Assembly: GCF_013425765.1 (NCBI RefSeq)
Contig: NZ_JACCJZ010000017.1
Span: 248,001 to 312,000, forward strand
Length of the DNA stretch: 64,000 bases
Direction: 5' to 3'
From: Luteimonas deserti
GTDB taxonomy: Bacteria > Pseudomonadota > Gammaproteobacteria > Xanthomonadales > Xanthomonadaceae
Shown here one piece after another: positions 29,501-37,028 of this stretch. Under the pieces are notes generated by a model, which was not told where the DNA came from, searched no databases, and worked only from the letters and a program-made list of their open reading frames with translations. Position numbers and translations under genes: made by a program. The stretch's first letter is position 1. Every line of letters begins with the position of its first letter.

Positions 29501-30183
29501 CCCTGTTCGACAACTGCAACAGCCTGCACACCAACGCCTACGACGAAGCCATCACCACGCCCACGGAAGAAAGCGTGCGCCGCGCCGTCGCCATCCAGAT
29601 GATCATCAACAAGGAAATGGGGCTCAACTTCATCGAGAACCCCTGGCAGGGCAGCTTCGCCGTCGACTACCTCACCGATATCGTGGAAGAGGCCGTCTAC
29701 AAGGAGTTCGAAGCCATCAGCGAGCGCGGCGGCGTGCTGGGCGCCATGGACACCATGTACCAGCGCGGCAAGATCCAGGAAGAGTCGATGTACTACGAGC
29801 ACAAGAAGCACGACGGCTCGTTGCCCCTGGTGGGCGTGAACATGTTCCTGCCCAAGGAACACGCCGGCGAGATCGCCACCGAGATCGAACTGATCCGCAG
29901 CACCGACGAAGAGAAGGGCCAGCAGATCGAGAACGTGCTCGCCTGGCAGCAGGGGCGCAATGCCCTGGCTCCGAAAGGCGAGACCTCACATGCGCATCAG
30001 GCCGATGCCGACGAACAGGCGCCGATGGTCCACGACGGGCATGGTCTAGCGTATCTTCAGAACGCGGCGCGGGAGCGGCGCAATGTGTTCGAAGCGCTGA
30101 TGGAGGCGGTGAAGACGCATAGCCTGGGGCAGATCAGCCATGCGTTGTATGACGTGGGTGGGGAGTACAGAAGGAATATGTAG
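26524..30183 (+). CDS. icmF: Fused isobutyryl-CoA mutase IcmF
   Basis: This 1219-aa coenzyme-B12 enzyme interconverts isobutyryl-CoA and butyryl-CoA (and can act on isovaleryl/pivalyl-CoA). Domains in order: B12-binding (DGHD, Asp32/His34), MeaB-like GTPase chaperone (GTGGAGKS at 214-221, NKYD near 357), a Pro/Ala-rich linker (about 510-545), and the mutase barrel. Gln845 in QAQNTCIF stands where methylmalonyl-CoA mutases have Arg, which supports IcmF. Tyr647 in YPYRR stands where IcmFs I recall have Phe. A good SD (AGGAG) precedes the ATG. Confidence 0.95.
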   Translation: MSTPASHIDSPATAARPEASPLRFVTAASLFDGHDAAINIMRRLIQSQGAEVIHLGHNRSVEDVVRAALQEDADGIALSSYQGGHVEYFKYMVDMLKERGAGHIRVFGGGGGTITPEEIRELQAYGVERIYHPNDGMKMGLVEMIEDVVARAAAGRDAAVRDETANAPDIDDEIGLGRVLSALEDGSIGESELAKLRETWQLAGGKTPVIGITGTGGAGKSSVTDELLNRFLASFPQMRIAVISVDPTRRRSGGALLGDRIRMNSLRSHRVYMRSMATRRQNVATNAVLKDCIGFLKSLAYDLVIVETAGIGQSDSEIVDLVDFPMYVMTSDYGAASQLEKIDMIDYAELIVLNKYDKRGAEDALRDIRKQWKRNRVAFQTADEDVPVYPTIASQFNDPGVSWMFANLCRLLREKTGAGSAGKCSFEPDLDTSLKEPRATVLIPGARVRYLAEIAEQGRRINSDIERQAEAADRAQAMWQALQELGDDRLPKALDLYHSDDVAPERASGPAPVNGAGDVAPASVVDSPSPAVPAEPVQAGVSAPSNVDRSLLTLRQRYNDAIQALSSESLKLLREWPQRLKSITDEFTEYQVRDKSIKVDNYRDSLSHQKIPKIAAPTYKSWGELLTFLGKENLPGSYPYTGGVYPYRRTGEDPIRMFAGEGTPERTNRRFHYLSVGQPAARLSTAFDSVTLYGEDPAPRPDIYGKIGNSGVNIPTLDDMKKLYSGFDLCAPTTSVSMTINGPAPMILAMFMNCAIDQQVEKYLKADAARWNEAEAKLAKLFEGRERPRYHGELPPTNDGLGLGLLGVSGDQMVDADTYAEIKARTLATVRGTVQADILKEDQAQNTCIFSTEFALRMMGDIQQYFVDRKVRNFYSVSISGYHIAEAGANPISQLAFTLSNGFTIVEYYLARGMRVDDFAPNLSFFFSNGMDPEYTVIGRVARRIWARAMRERYGANERSQMMKYHIQTSGRSLHAQEIQFNDIRTTLQALYALFDNCNSLHTNAYDEAITTPTEESVRRAVAIQMIINKEMGLNFIENPWQGSFAVDYLTDIVEEAVYKEFEAISERGGVLGAMDTMYQRGKIQEESMYYEHKKHDGSLPLVGVNMFLPKEHAGEIATEIELIRSTDEEKGQQIENVLAWQQGRNALAPKGETSHAHQADADEQAPMVHDGHGLAYLQNAARERRNVFEALMEAVKTHSLGQISHALYDVGGEYRRNM

Positions 30184-30208
30184 GGCGTCATAATTTCAGG
30201 AAGAAATA

Positions 30209-30439
30209 ATGATTTCTGCAAAAGTGGAACTTGACGTTGCCTTTGAAATTCTCTTTGGTTCAGACCAGTTACTGGAAGAATATAATCGCCGCCATCGTGA
30301 TTCGGTAACGAGAGGGCTTGACCGTCGAAATGGTCGGTCGATGGTCGATCGGATTGAAGATGAAGTAATCAATATTTCTGAGAAGTGCTTATCTGGTCGA
30401 TATCGATTTACCCCCGTATCTAGAGAAATTGAAAATTAA
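30209..30439 (+). CDS. N-terminal part of a reverse transcriptase, separated by a frameshift
   Basis: This 76-codon frame starts 25 bp after the icmF stop with a good SD (AGGAAGA) and ends at TAA 30437-30439. Its last residues (SGRYRFTP) are the lead-in to RT motif 0/1, and the following frame continues the RT domain. If one base is removed from the run of five C at 30411-30415, the two frames join as RYRFTPYLEKLKIK, the pattern expected in RTs. So this is the N-terminus of the next gene, not a separate protein. The DNA is clearly AT-richer than icmF. Confidence 0.75.
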   Translation: MISAKVELDVAFEILFGSDQLLEEYNRRHRDSVTRGLDRRNGRSMVDRIEDEVINISEKCLSGRYRFTPVSREIEN

Positions 30440-31613
30440 AGATTCGAAGAGTGTTCCGAGACGAATCTCTATACCGTCGATACGCGATCGAATAGTGCTC
30501 TCGCAACTCAATAAAATAATAAGGATCGCTTTTCCAAGAGAATCCCGTAGCCCACTTGCTGGCCCTTACGTTAGAAAGATAGTTTCCGATCTGGCAACAG
30601 TTTCGCTTAATGAAACTTGGACTGCTGGTTGCGATATTAAGAAATTTTACGATTCAATTAATAGAGTTAGGCTTAAGAAGATTATTGACTCACGCCTTGG
30701 CGGCACGCCGGCGGCGGGGCTGATAGATCGAGCCATTCAAACGCCTACAGTTCCGTTGACCTATCGATCGGCGGACAAGAAAAAGTACTTGGACGCAAGC
30801 GGGGTCGCTCAGGGTCTGGCGATATCAAACGCGCTGGCTTCGATCTATCTCGCCGAAGTTGACGAAGCAATGCAGGCGATGCCTGTCAAATACTATCGGT
30901 TTGTAGATGACGTATTGATTGTCGGATCCAAGGAAGACGCCGCAAAAGCACAACGCTCATTTGCAGCGCGCGTTCGAGCTCGCTCTCTTTCTGTCCACAA
31001 GTTGGGAGACAAGAAAAGTCATCACTTGCCGCTTGTAAGCTCTTTCTCATATCTCGGTTACATATTCCAACTTCCGTCAATAACGGTCAGGTCGTCTACT
31101 ATCGAGCGGCTGCTACATTCCATCGCAGCAAAGCTGTCAGATTACAGGCACAATTCAAGTCGTGTGCTCGAGAGGCGACCATATCTGACTCGGGAGTCTT
31201 ATCGAGATGTGTTCATGGCGGAGTTGAACGAAAGAATTTCTGGGGCGATAAGCGGAGATCGCAAGTACGGCTGGGTCGCATATTTTTCGGAGATTAATGA
31301 TTTGAGCGCGCTGCATAGAATCGATCACGCTGTTAAAGGCATGGTCTCCGTGGCGTTCGGCGATATGTTTCCGGAATTGAAGCTTAAGAGATTCAGCAGG
31401 GCTTACTTCGAGATGCGGCACAGGCCTTACGGCGGCTACGTAAGGAACTACGATTTGATAATAACTCCCGCGGAGATGATCAGATTTCTTTCTTTCCGGG
31501 GAAGGGTCGGGCCCGGTGAAAAATTGTCCGAGGAAGAAATAATCAGGAGGTATGAGGCCTATCGAGATAATCAGATTGGGCAAATGCTTGCTGATGAAGA
31601 GACAATATACTAA
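30429..31613 (+). CDS. Reverse transcriptase (UG/Abi or DRT-like), main part
   Basis: This 394-codon frame carries the RT palm and fingers: ISIPSIRDRIVL (motifs 1-2), CDIKKFYDSI (motif A, catalytic Asp), GVAQGLAISNALASIYL (motif B), YRFVDDVLIV (motif C, catalytic DD), LGDKKSH (motif D) and FSYLGYIF (motif E), then about 180 residues of thumb and C-terminal region. It lacks the maturase/endonuclease parts of group II introns and the VTG motif of retrons, so an unknown-group defence RT fits best. The only start in this frame is TTG 30429; joined to the preceding frame the protein would be 467 aa. SLATT follows. Confidence 0.88.
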   Translation: MKIKDSKSVPRRISIPSIRDRIVLSQLNKIIRIAFPRESRSPLAGPYVRKIVSDLATVSLNETWTAGCDIKKFYDSINRVRLKKIIDSRLGGTPAAGLIDRAIQTPTVPLTYRSADKKKYLDASGVAQGLAISNALASIYLAEVDEAMQAMPVKYYRFVDDVLIVGSKEDAAKAQRSFAARVRARSLSVHKLGDKKSHHLPLVSSFSYLGYIFQLPSITVRSSTIERLLHSIAAKLSDYRHNSSRVLERRPYLTRESYRDVFMAELNERISGAISGDRKYGWVAYFSEINDLSALHRIDHAVKGMVSVAFGDMFPELKLKRFSRAYFEMRHRPYGGYVRNYDLIITPAEMIRFLSFRGRVGPGEKLSEEEIIRRYEAYRDNQIGQMLADEETIY

Positions 31614-31623
31614 GCTTGGTTTG

Positions 31624-31763
31624 GTGTGGGCTGGCTTACGTTACGTACCTCGCGCACTTGCGAGCGGTTGTGATTATATGTGCTGATTTTTGGCATCCTT
31701 TTGGACCTTTTCGGCAGTCCCTTGCGGAAAGGATTACGACGGAAATGCTGAGCCAGCCCACAC
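31624..31763 (+). ncRNA. Structured region between RT and SLATT genes, candidate ncRNA
   Basis: A 13-bp perfect inverted repeat (31624-31636, GTGTGGGCTGGCT, with 31751-31763) encloses 114 bases. Inside are a small hairpin (31649-31653 with 31660-31664) and an 8-bp stem with one G-T pair (31706-31713 with 31725-31732, 11-base loop); 31695-31701 and 31728-31734 offer an alternative pairing. Long outer complementarity around hairpins is the plan of retron msr-msd RNAs and of ncRNAs that serve defence RTs. It ends just before the SLATT ribosome-binding site, so a translational leader is the main alternative. Confidence 0.5.
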
Positions 31764-31779
31764 GTCTTTGGAGGTCGTT

Positions 31780-32388
31780 ATGCCTGGTGATGCGCTTTCA
31801 ACTATGCAAACACAAGCATGGATTACTGCAGGTGCGCGTTACAACGCTGTTCGCAGAATTTCCGCTCGATCTCAGTTTTCTGTGATCACTGTTGCGCTTC
31901 TTTCAGGCGTGGGTGTGGTCGTTCCTCTTATCTCAACGAGTCATGCATTGTCCTCGACTGAAGGGGGGCTCGCAATATTCTCTGCGTTTTTGGCGATTAT
32001 CGTTCTGGTGGTGAGCCTTATAGACGGTGCGGCAGACTTCGGAAAAAAGTCATACGTTCTCTACAAGAACGCCGAAGACCTTAACTCTTTTAGCAGGAAA
32101 GTTGGGATTTTAATTAAGGGTGATATCGGGGCTGTGAACATTTTGGATTTGCAAAGAGAGTACGAGGCCTTAAAGCAGTCTTGCGCTATTAATCACGAGC
32201 CAATTGATTTGTTGCGCTTTAAGGCCCAGCATCGAAAAAGTCCTGAGTTCTCTATGGGTGGACGGCCTGACATGAGCGCTATCGCTGCTGTTGCGGTGGT
32301 CGTGCTTTATACCCTGCATTCAAGGTGGTGGATGCTAATTCTTTGGGTCGCGGCGTTAGCTGGCTTTCTGCTGCTAACTGCGGAATAA
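31780..32388 (+). CDS. SLATT-domain membrane protein, likely effector
   Basis: This 202-aa protein has the SLATT layout: W-x-TAGARYNAVRR (14-26), two adjacent membrane helices (about 33-51 and 62-81) and a conserved helix with YVLYKNAEDLNSFSRK (92-107). Two more hydrophobic segments lie near the C-terminus (166-179, 184-200). SLATT proteins are proposed pore-forming effectors of bacterial conflict systems, and one SLATT family is known beside reverse transcriptases. GGAGG at 31770-31774 fixes the ATG at 31780. The TAA stop lies inside a REP repeat, so the original C-terminus may have been longer. Confidence 0.75.
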   Translation: MPGDALSTMQTQAWITAGARYNAVRRISARSQFSVITVALLSGVGVVVPLISTSHALSSTEGGLAIFSAFLAIIVLVVSLIDGAADFGKKSYVLYKNAEDLNSFSRKVGILIKGDIGAVNILDLQREYEALKQSCAINHEPIDLLRFKAQHRKSPEFSMGGRPDMSAIAAVAVVVLYTLHSRWWMLILWVAALAGFLLLTAE

Positions 32389-32436
32389 CGGGGTCAGGTT
32401 GAATAACGGGGTCAGGTTCACTTATGTAGGATGACG
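32384..32436 (+). repeat. Tandem REP-like repeats at the SLATT stop codon
   Basis: Two direct copies of AATAACGGGGTCAGGTT (32384-32400 and 32402-32418) are followed by CACTTATGTAGGATGACG. The TAA stop of the SLATT gene is part of the first copy. A further partial copy (CAGGTTCACTTTTCT, 32462-32476) lies in the 310-bp gap that reaches to 32698. The rest of that gap shows no gene. Confidence 0.8.
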
Positions 32437-32698
32437 TAGCTCAAACGGCACCATAGCGGTGCAGGTTCACTTTTCTGGGAGAAGGCCAGCACTGCTGAGG
32501 CTCCCTGTTGGGCGGGCGCGTATTTGGATACACGATATCCGCGGCCTAGTTGAACAGTAGACCCCTTTGGGGCACGAGCATCTCGCTCCAGTTGAATGAC
32601 TGGCTTGGCCGCAGCTGTGATCTCCTTCTCGCGTTCATATATGCGAGATCTGCAGTTTACTTGCCCGACGTCTCGCGGCGTCATTAAAAGCACTTGAT

Positions 32699-33520
32699 AT
32701 GACACGTTTCCCTATTTTGGCTCTGCTTGCTGCTGTGAGCTTGGCATCATGCGGCACGACCGGTGACGTTCGGAGCAACCCGAACTACGATGCACTGGCT
32801 AGCATGGAAGAGAGTGAGTTCGGTGCGAGCATCACTCGACGGCGAAATATTGCGCACTACGATCAAGCTCAAATTCTCGCGTCCAGCGATCCTGCAGTTA
32901 TGCGAATGCTTGTAACAACCCGCGAATCCTCGCCAGACCCTCGGACCTATGCGATTGCTGAGGCAATTCATATCGCGATGCAGAGAAAGTATCCGCTAGC
33001 GCAGTTTCGAGTTGCGGGTCACGGTCGCGTCGAGCCGTTGATAGATTCGATCAGAGAGCAGTTCGACTATGTGTTTGTGGTCGATAGCAACTCTGACTCC
33101 AGATCGTACGAAAGCGATCGCACCATATACGGGACACGTCCGACCGGGGTGCGATGCAAGCCGTCCTACGTGCCTGGTGCGATTGATTGTGACGATCGAG
33201 GTAGTGAATCCATTCCGGTAGGGACTACAAGAACGACCAGATCCATCTACACCGAGCGCTTCCTTGTCGACTATGGTCCTGCTGAAAGAGCAAAACTGAT
33301 GTTGGATGGTGACAGTCACCAGGAGATCGTCTCGGTTTCAGATCGGACTGGTTGGACAATGGTGCAGATGATCACAGGAACAACCGACGCAACGTGGTGC
33401 GATAAGGATGGCAACGCACTGGCAACACTTGCCAGCCTGGTCGGTGCCCACCTGACGTCCCCCCGCCCAGATGAGCTGAATATCACCATTGATCCTGACT
33501 CTATCGGTTGCAACGGCTGA
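32699..33520 (+). CDS. Lipoprotein of unknown function
   Basis: This 273-aa protein has a lipoprotein signal (LASC, Cys19). The mature part has no motif I recognise: a Ser/Arg/Asp-rich middle (about 120-180) with four Cys, and a C-terminal domain ending in Cys. Base composition is intermediate between the RT island and the core. The SD is weak. REP repeats flank it on both sides, so it could have moved with or after the RT/SLATT genes. Confidence 0.75.
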   Translation: MTRFPILALLAAVSLASCGTTGDVRSNPNYDALASMEESEFGASITRRRNIAHYDQAQILASSDPAVMRMLVTTRESSPDPRTYAIAEAIHIAMQRKYPLAQFRVAGHGRVEPLIDSIREQFDYVFVVDSNSDSRSYESDRTIYGTRPTGVRCKPSYVPGAIDCDDRGSESIPVGTTRTTRSIYTERFLVDYGPAERAKLMLDGDSHQEIVSVSDRTGWTMVQMITGTTDATWCDKDGNALATLASLVGAHLTSPRPDELNITIDPDSIGCNG

Positions 33521-33896
33521 CAAAAGCGAATAGTGAGGAAAAAAGGGGTCAGGTTCCATTTCCAACTGACGACCGCGACGCTCGCGGTCGCCTTGCAGAT
33601 CGCACTTCAAGAGCGCGTCCTGTAAGCGCCTCGATCTCCTTTCTGAAGCGGTCGCTGCCCCACGGGAGTATCGGTGTCAGGTTCATTTAACTAGGGGCTA
33701 ACGGGGTCAGGTTCACTTACCCGCGCGGTCGCGAGTCAGCCTCGTTTGCCGGGCTTGCAGGGGCGGTGAGCCTGAACCGGTTACGAGCCCGTAAGTGGAC
33801 CCCGTTACCCGTTACGTCCCCGGTAGGCAGGCGGCAGCCGATGCCCGATACTCGCCCTGCGCCAGATCCAGGCGCCAGCATGCGGTGCCCTGTTTC
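33521..33896. repeat. REP-like repeat cluster
   Basis: There is no gene. Repeats in direct orientation: 33545-33562 (GGGGTCAGGTTCCATTTC), 33671-33689 and 33699-33720 (TAACGGGGTCAGGTTCACTTAC); one inverted copy stands at 33791-33807 (GTAAGTGGACCCCGTTA), lacking AGGTT. The last two could fold back on each other around about 70 bases. The cluster abuts the RraB-like gene and may have replaced its native promoter. Confidence 0.75.
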
Positions 33897-34244
33897 ATGA
33901 TTACAGTGGAAATGATACAGGCGTTCTTCTCCGACACGCGGCAGAAGAACATCGAGGCGGGCAAGAACTGGAGCATCGACGAGTTCTGCCGCTGGTCGTT
34001 CTTCTTCGTCGACGAAGATGGCGATGCGCTGCTTCCGGTGGCGCAGCACATGGAGTCGCTGGGCTATACGGTGGTCGGCGTCACCGAGCCGGTCGACGAA
34101 GAGGATCCGTTCTTCTACCTGCAGGTGGACAAGCTGGAGCAGCACACCCCGGAATCGCTGCAGGCGAGGGTTGAAGCGCTTTACGCCATCGCCGAGCAGT
34201 TCGAGATCGCCGACTACGATGGCATGAACGTGGTCGCTGCCTGA
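33897..34244 (+). CDS. RraB-like ribonuclease E inhibitor family protein
   Basis: This 115-aa acidic protein resembles RraB, which binds RNase E and lowers its activity. It shows the family's short alpha/beta layout: an N-terminal helix, SFFFVDEDGDALL, GYTVVGVTEP, FFYLQVDKLE and the closing FEIADYDGMNVV. No SD is clear upstream of 33897, perhaps because repeats replaced the leader. Assignment is from overall pattern. Confidence 0.7.
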   Translation: MITVEMIQAFFSDTRQKNIEAGKNWSIDEFCRWSFFFVDEDGDALLPVAQHMESLGYTVVGVTEPVDEEDPFFYLQVDKLEQHTPESLQARVEALYAIAEQFEIADYDGMNVVAA

Positions 34245-34320
34245 GCGTACCGGCTGGGCGCGCTGGTGTCCGTGCCCACCTTGTCCGATATCGGGTGAGT
34301 GCGAATAACGGAAGTAAGGG

Positions 34321-35122
34321 TGCCAGGTTCACTCACCCCGCTTTGATGGGCGATGCGCAGGTCGCGTCCCCGCAAAGCAGCGGATCTTGGCTTCGACCAT
34401 CGCGCGGAAAGCGTCCCGGCCCCAGGCGCGTTGTTGTTGGAGGTACGCCCGGATCTCGGAGAGTTGTTCCTCCGTGAGTGCCTCGTCCAACAGGTCGCGC
34501 CATATCCTGGATCGCTCCCCAGGATCAGCGTCGAGCGCGAGCCACGCGGGGTGGGGCGCCAGCATCGAGCCGCTGCGCTGTCCCAGATGTGCAGCGCAGC
34601 TGGACCAGCGGTATGCCAGCGGATCCTCGGTGATACGGGCACGCACCGGGTTGAGCTCGATATAGCGCTGGCAGGCCAGCAGGTAGCGCTCGTCGCCGAT
34701 CAGGCAGGCTTTGTATCGGCCTTCCCACAGCGTGCCGGTGCGCTGATGCCGTGCGTTGAACAGACCTGCGTACTGCCGGCCCAACTTCTGCATCATCCGG
34801 CTCAGGTCGCCGCACGCGGCAGGCGTCGCCAGCAGATGCACGTGATTGTCCATCAGAACGCAGGCGTGCAACTGCACGCCTGTTGTGGTCAATGCTTCCC
34901 GCAGCAGATGGAGATAGTCCAGTCTGTGGCGGTCATCGAGAAATCACGGCAGGCGGTTGTTCCCGCGCTGCACGATGTGCTGCGGGATACCCGGCAAATC
35001 GAATCTCGGCATGCGACCCATGCCGACAAGGATCGACTGGCGTTGGGCTGGCAGCGATCAGTCTTTGGCGAGCAGCTACGTCCGCGTTGCCCCGCCTGAG
35101 CTTCGGAGAAGTGAACCTGGCA
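34321..35122 (-). mobile_element. RAYT/REP element, copy 1 (inactivated)
   Basis: Perfect 13-bp inverted repeats TGCCAGGTTCACT (34321-34333) and AGTGAACCTGGCA (35110-35122) bracket a REP-associated tyrosine transposase gene. The ends are copies of the REP-like repeat that is scattered through 32-46 kb. The transposase carries an internal stop, so the copy is probably dead. Confidence 0.8.
34329..35021 (-). pseudogene. REP-associated tyrosine transposase (RAYT), nonsense-mutated
   Basis: Read from the ATG at 35021, the frame encodes RFDLPGIPQHIVQRGNN, then hits TGA at 34944-34946 where the intact copy at 39 kb has Cys, and continues in frame to 34329. The downstream part has the HUH motif NHVHLLATP, the GTLWEGRYK stretch and RYIELNPVRA with the likely catalytic Tyr. 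An in-frame ATG at 34892 could still give a 187-aa product without the N-terminus. It is about as similar to the 39-kb copy as a recent duplicate. Confidence 0.85.
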
Positions 35123-35322
35123 ACGTTGGCCGGCACCGTCCGCCGGCATTGCTCTCCTCCAGCCTTCACTCATGACCTTTGGCACGGAGGCTGGGTGTCC
35201 TACTTCACTACACTACCCACACGACCTCCGAGTCGGGCGGCGGCGGGTGGCGGCCCCAGGCCGGTCACGGGGTTCCAGCTGCGGCCCGCATCGGGCCGCG
35301 GAAATCAAACGGGGAGCAGAGC

Positions 35323-36150
35323 ATGGCGAGTGGATGGCGGGTGATGGGGGCATGGGCCTTGGCGGCGGCGATGTGGGCTGGTGGGGCGGCACATGCGGTG
35401 GACGTGCCGGTGAGCCGCGGGTCATATGTCCTGCAGGCGCAGCAGCAGGGTCAAGGGCCGGTGACGGTGGTCTTCGAGTCCGGCTTTGGCCAGGGCGCGG
35501 GCGTCTGGAAGCCCGTGATCGAGGGCCTAGGCGCCGACTGCCGCTGCATCGCCTATTCACGCGCTGGCATCGGGCCCTCGGGCGCCGATGGCACCGAGAA
35601 GAGCATCGCCGCCCATGTGGCCGACCTGGTGGCTGTTGTCGACACGCTGGCACCTGACACGAAGATCGTTGTGGTCGGCCATTCCTATGGAGGCCTGCTC
35701 GTCACCGAGTTCGCACGCCGCTATCCCGAGCGCGTGCAGGGCCTGGTGCTGGTCGACCCGGCAACCATGGGCCAGCGGCATGCATTTCGGCAGGCCGATG
35801 CCGCCCGCGTGCAGGCCGACGACACGGCGCTGCTCGCGATGCTGCCGCCCGCGCTCGGTGCGGAGTACCGCACGCTCGTCGCACAGCTCGATGCGCCCGC
35901 CGCGGCGGCGCCGCATGCCATGCCGGACGTGCCGGTCGCGCTGCTGACCACGACCCAGGTCGCCGCCGAGCCGTTCGTGTTCGAGGAGACCGCCAGGGGC
36001 AAGGCGCTGTGGAAGGTGCAGCATGCGGCGCTGTTCGCGGGCTTCTCGCAGGGCACGCATCGCTACTTCGCCACGGGGCACAACCTGCACCGCGAGGACC
36101 CGGAGGCGGTCGTCGCGGCGATCCGCGAGGTGGTGAGCGTGGCGCAGTGA
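35323..36150 (+). CDS. Secreted alpha/beta hydrolase
   Basis: This 275-aa hydrolase has a signal peptide (cleavage near AHA-VD, residue 25), the oxyanion segment ESGFGQGAGVW, the nucleophile elbow GHSYGG, and a C-terminal His in ATGHNLHRED. GGGAG precedes the ATG at 35323. The Asp is probably in the loop after LLTTTQVAAE but is not obvious. The substrate is unknown. REP-derived DNA lies on both sides. Confidence 0.85.
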   Translation: MASGWRVMGAWALAAAMWAGGAAHAVDVPVSRGSYVLQAQQQGQGPVTVVFESGFGQGAGVWKPVIEGLGADCRCIAYSRAGIGPSGADGTEKSIAAHVADLVAVVDTLAPDTKIVVVGHSYGGLLVTEFARRYPERVQGLVLVDPATMGQRHAFRQADAARVQADDTALLAMLPPALGAEYRTLVAQLDAPAAAAPHAMPDVPVALLTTTQVAAEPFVFEETARGKALWKVQHAALFAGFSQGTHRYFATGHNLHREDPEAVVAAIREVVSVAQ

Positions 36151-36170
36151 TGGCGGGTGACGGTGGCAAA

Positions 36171-36358
36171 TACCAGGTCAGGTTCAGTTATCCCTTCCTC
36201 GGCCGTTGGGCTTCGCGAGTTCCTGCGAAGCGTTTGTTTTCGCCTTGCGGAATAACGGTGCCAAATTCACTTCTCCCGGGAATAACGGTGCCAGATTCCC
36301 TTATCCCGCTTTGAGGGACGGTTTGCTGGACGGGTGTGTCAGAAAAGTGAACCTGGCA
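36171..36358. repeat. REP-like repeats and RAYT remnant
   Basis: Within the gene-free stretch 36151-36620 there are three direct repeats (from 36175, 36250 and 36282; the last two begin AATAACGGTGCCA) and one inverted copy (AAAGTGAACCTGGCACC, from 36344). The sequence between the first two (CGAAGCG..TTTTCGCC) resembles the 3' end of the RAYT gene, so this is an internally deleted, non-autonomous element. The rest of the gap to 36620 shows nothing clear. Confidence 0.7.
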
Positions 36359-36620
36359 CCCTTCTGCACGTAGTCGTGCACCCATTCGAACATGTCCGAG
36401 GGCTTGGGTCGGCGGGGTCGGCCAGGGCGTCGAGGAGGTGATCGAGGCCGGCCATGCCTCCGCAATCCGCCGGCGGCGCATTCCGGTCGCCGTCGAAGTC
36501 ACGCGGCCAGGCCGTCCCGGCAGCCCGGGCGCTGATCGCGGCCGGCGTCAACCAAATTGCCGGTGGTCCCGAAGTCGTAACGATGGTCGACAGCGCCTGC
36601 AGCACCCTGCCCGGGGTGCG

Positions 36621-37019
36621 TCAACTTACCTCTGCGTCTTCCGGGCTGGGCAATGCGCCGCGTTCCATCGCCTCGCGCAGCGTTGTCACCAGTTCGCTGT
36701 GCGAGAACGGTTTCGCGATTATCGGAAGGTGGCGCAGGTCTTCGCGCAGGCCCTCGCCCCCATAGGCACTTGCAAATACCAGCGGTACGCCGCGCGCAAG
36801 CAGCGCGTCGGCCACCGGAAACACTTTCTGTCCGCCGAGGTTGATGTCGAGCAGGGCGATGTCGAAGCCGCCTCGCTCCACGGCGCTCAGTGCCTCAGGC
36901 ACCGAAGCTGCGGCGGCGGGGACGCTCCAGCCGACTCTGATCAGCGCGTCTTCGACCGTCATCGCCAGCAGGCTTTCGTCTTCGACGATCAGTACGCGCA
37001 AGGCCTGGTTCGAGGGCAT
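36621..37019 (-). CDS. Single-domain response regulator
   Basis: This 132-aa protein is a receiver domain alone: acidic pocket VEDES (Glu13/Asp14 region), phospho-acceptor Asp58 in ALLDINLGG, and Lys103 in IIAKPF. There is no output domain. It starts 9 bp after the HWE histidine kinase gene, so the two form a pair. In related systems such small regulators adjust the kinase or act as phosphate sinks. Confidence 0.92.
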   Translation of the reverse strand: MPSNQALRVLIVEDESLLAMTVEDALIRVGWSVPAAAASVPEALSAVERGGFDIALLDINLGGQKVFPVADALLARGVPLVFASAYGGEGLREDLRHLPIIAKPFSHSELVTTLREAMERGALPSPEDAEVS

Positions 37020-37028
37020 CGGAAATCC

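Noticed and set aside
30209-31613. RT as part of a diversity-generating retroelement or group II intron
   Set aside because: There is no template/variable repeat pair, no Avd-like gene, and no maturase, endonuclease or intron RNA structure around the gene.
31624-31763. 13-bp inverted repeat as another REP or IS end
   Set aside because: Its sequence is unrelated to the CCAGGTTCACTT family and occurs only here, and there is no transposase between the arms.
31616-31885. Open frame in the RT-SLATT gap as a small protein
   Set aside because: It overlaps the SLATT gene in another frame, has no SD and odd composition; the inverted repeat explains the region better.
34944-34946. In-frame TGA at a Cys position as selenocysteine
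   Set aside because: No SECIS-like hairpin or selenocysteine genes are seen and RAYTs are not selenoproteins; a nonsense mutation is simpler.
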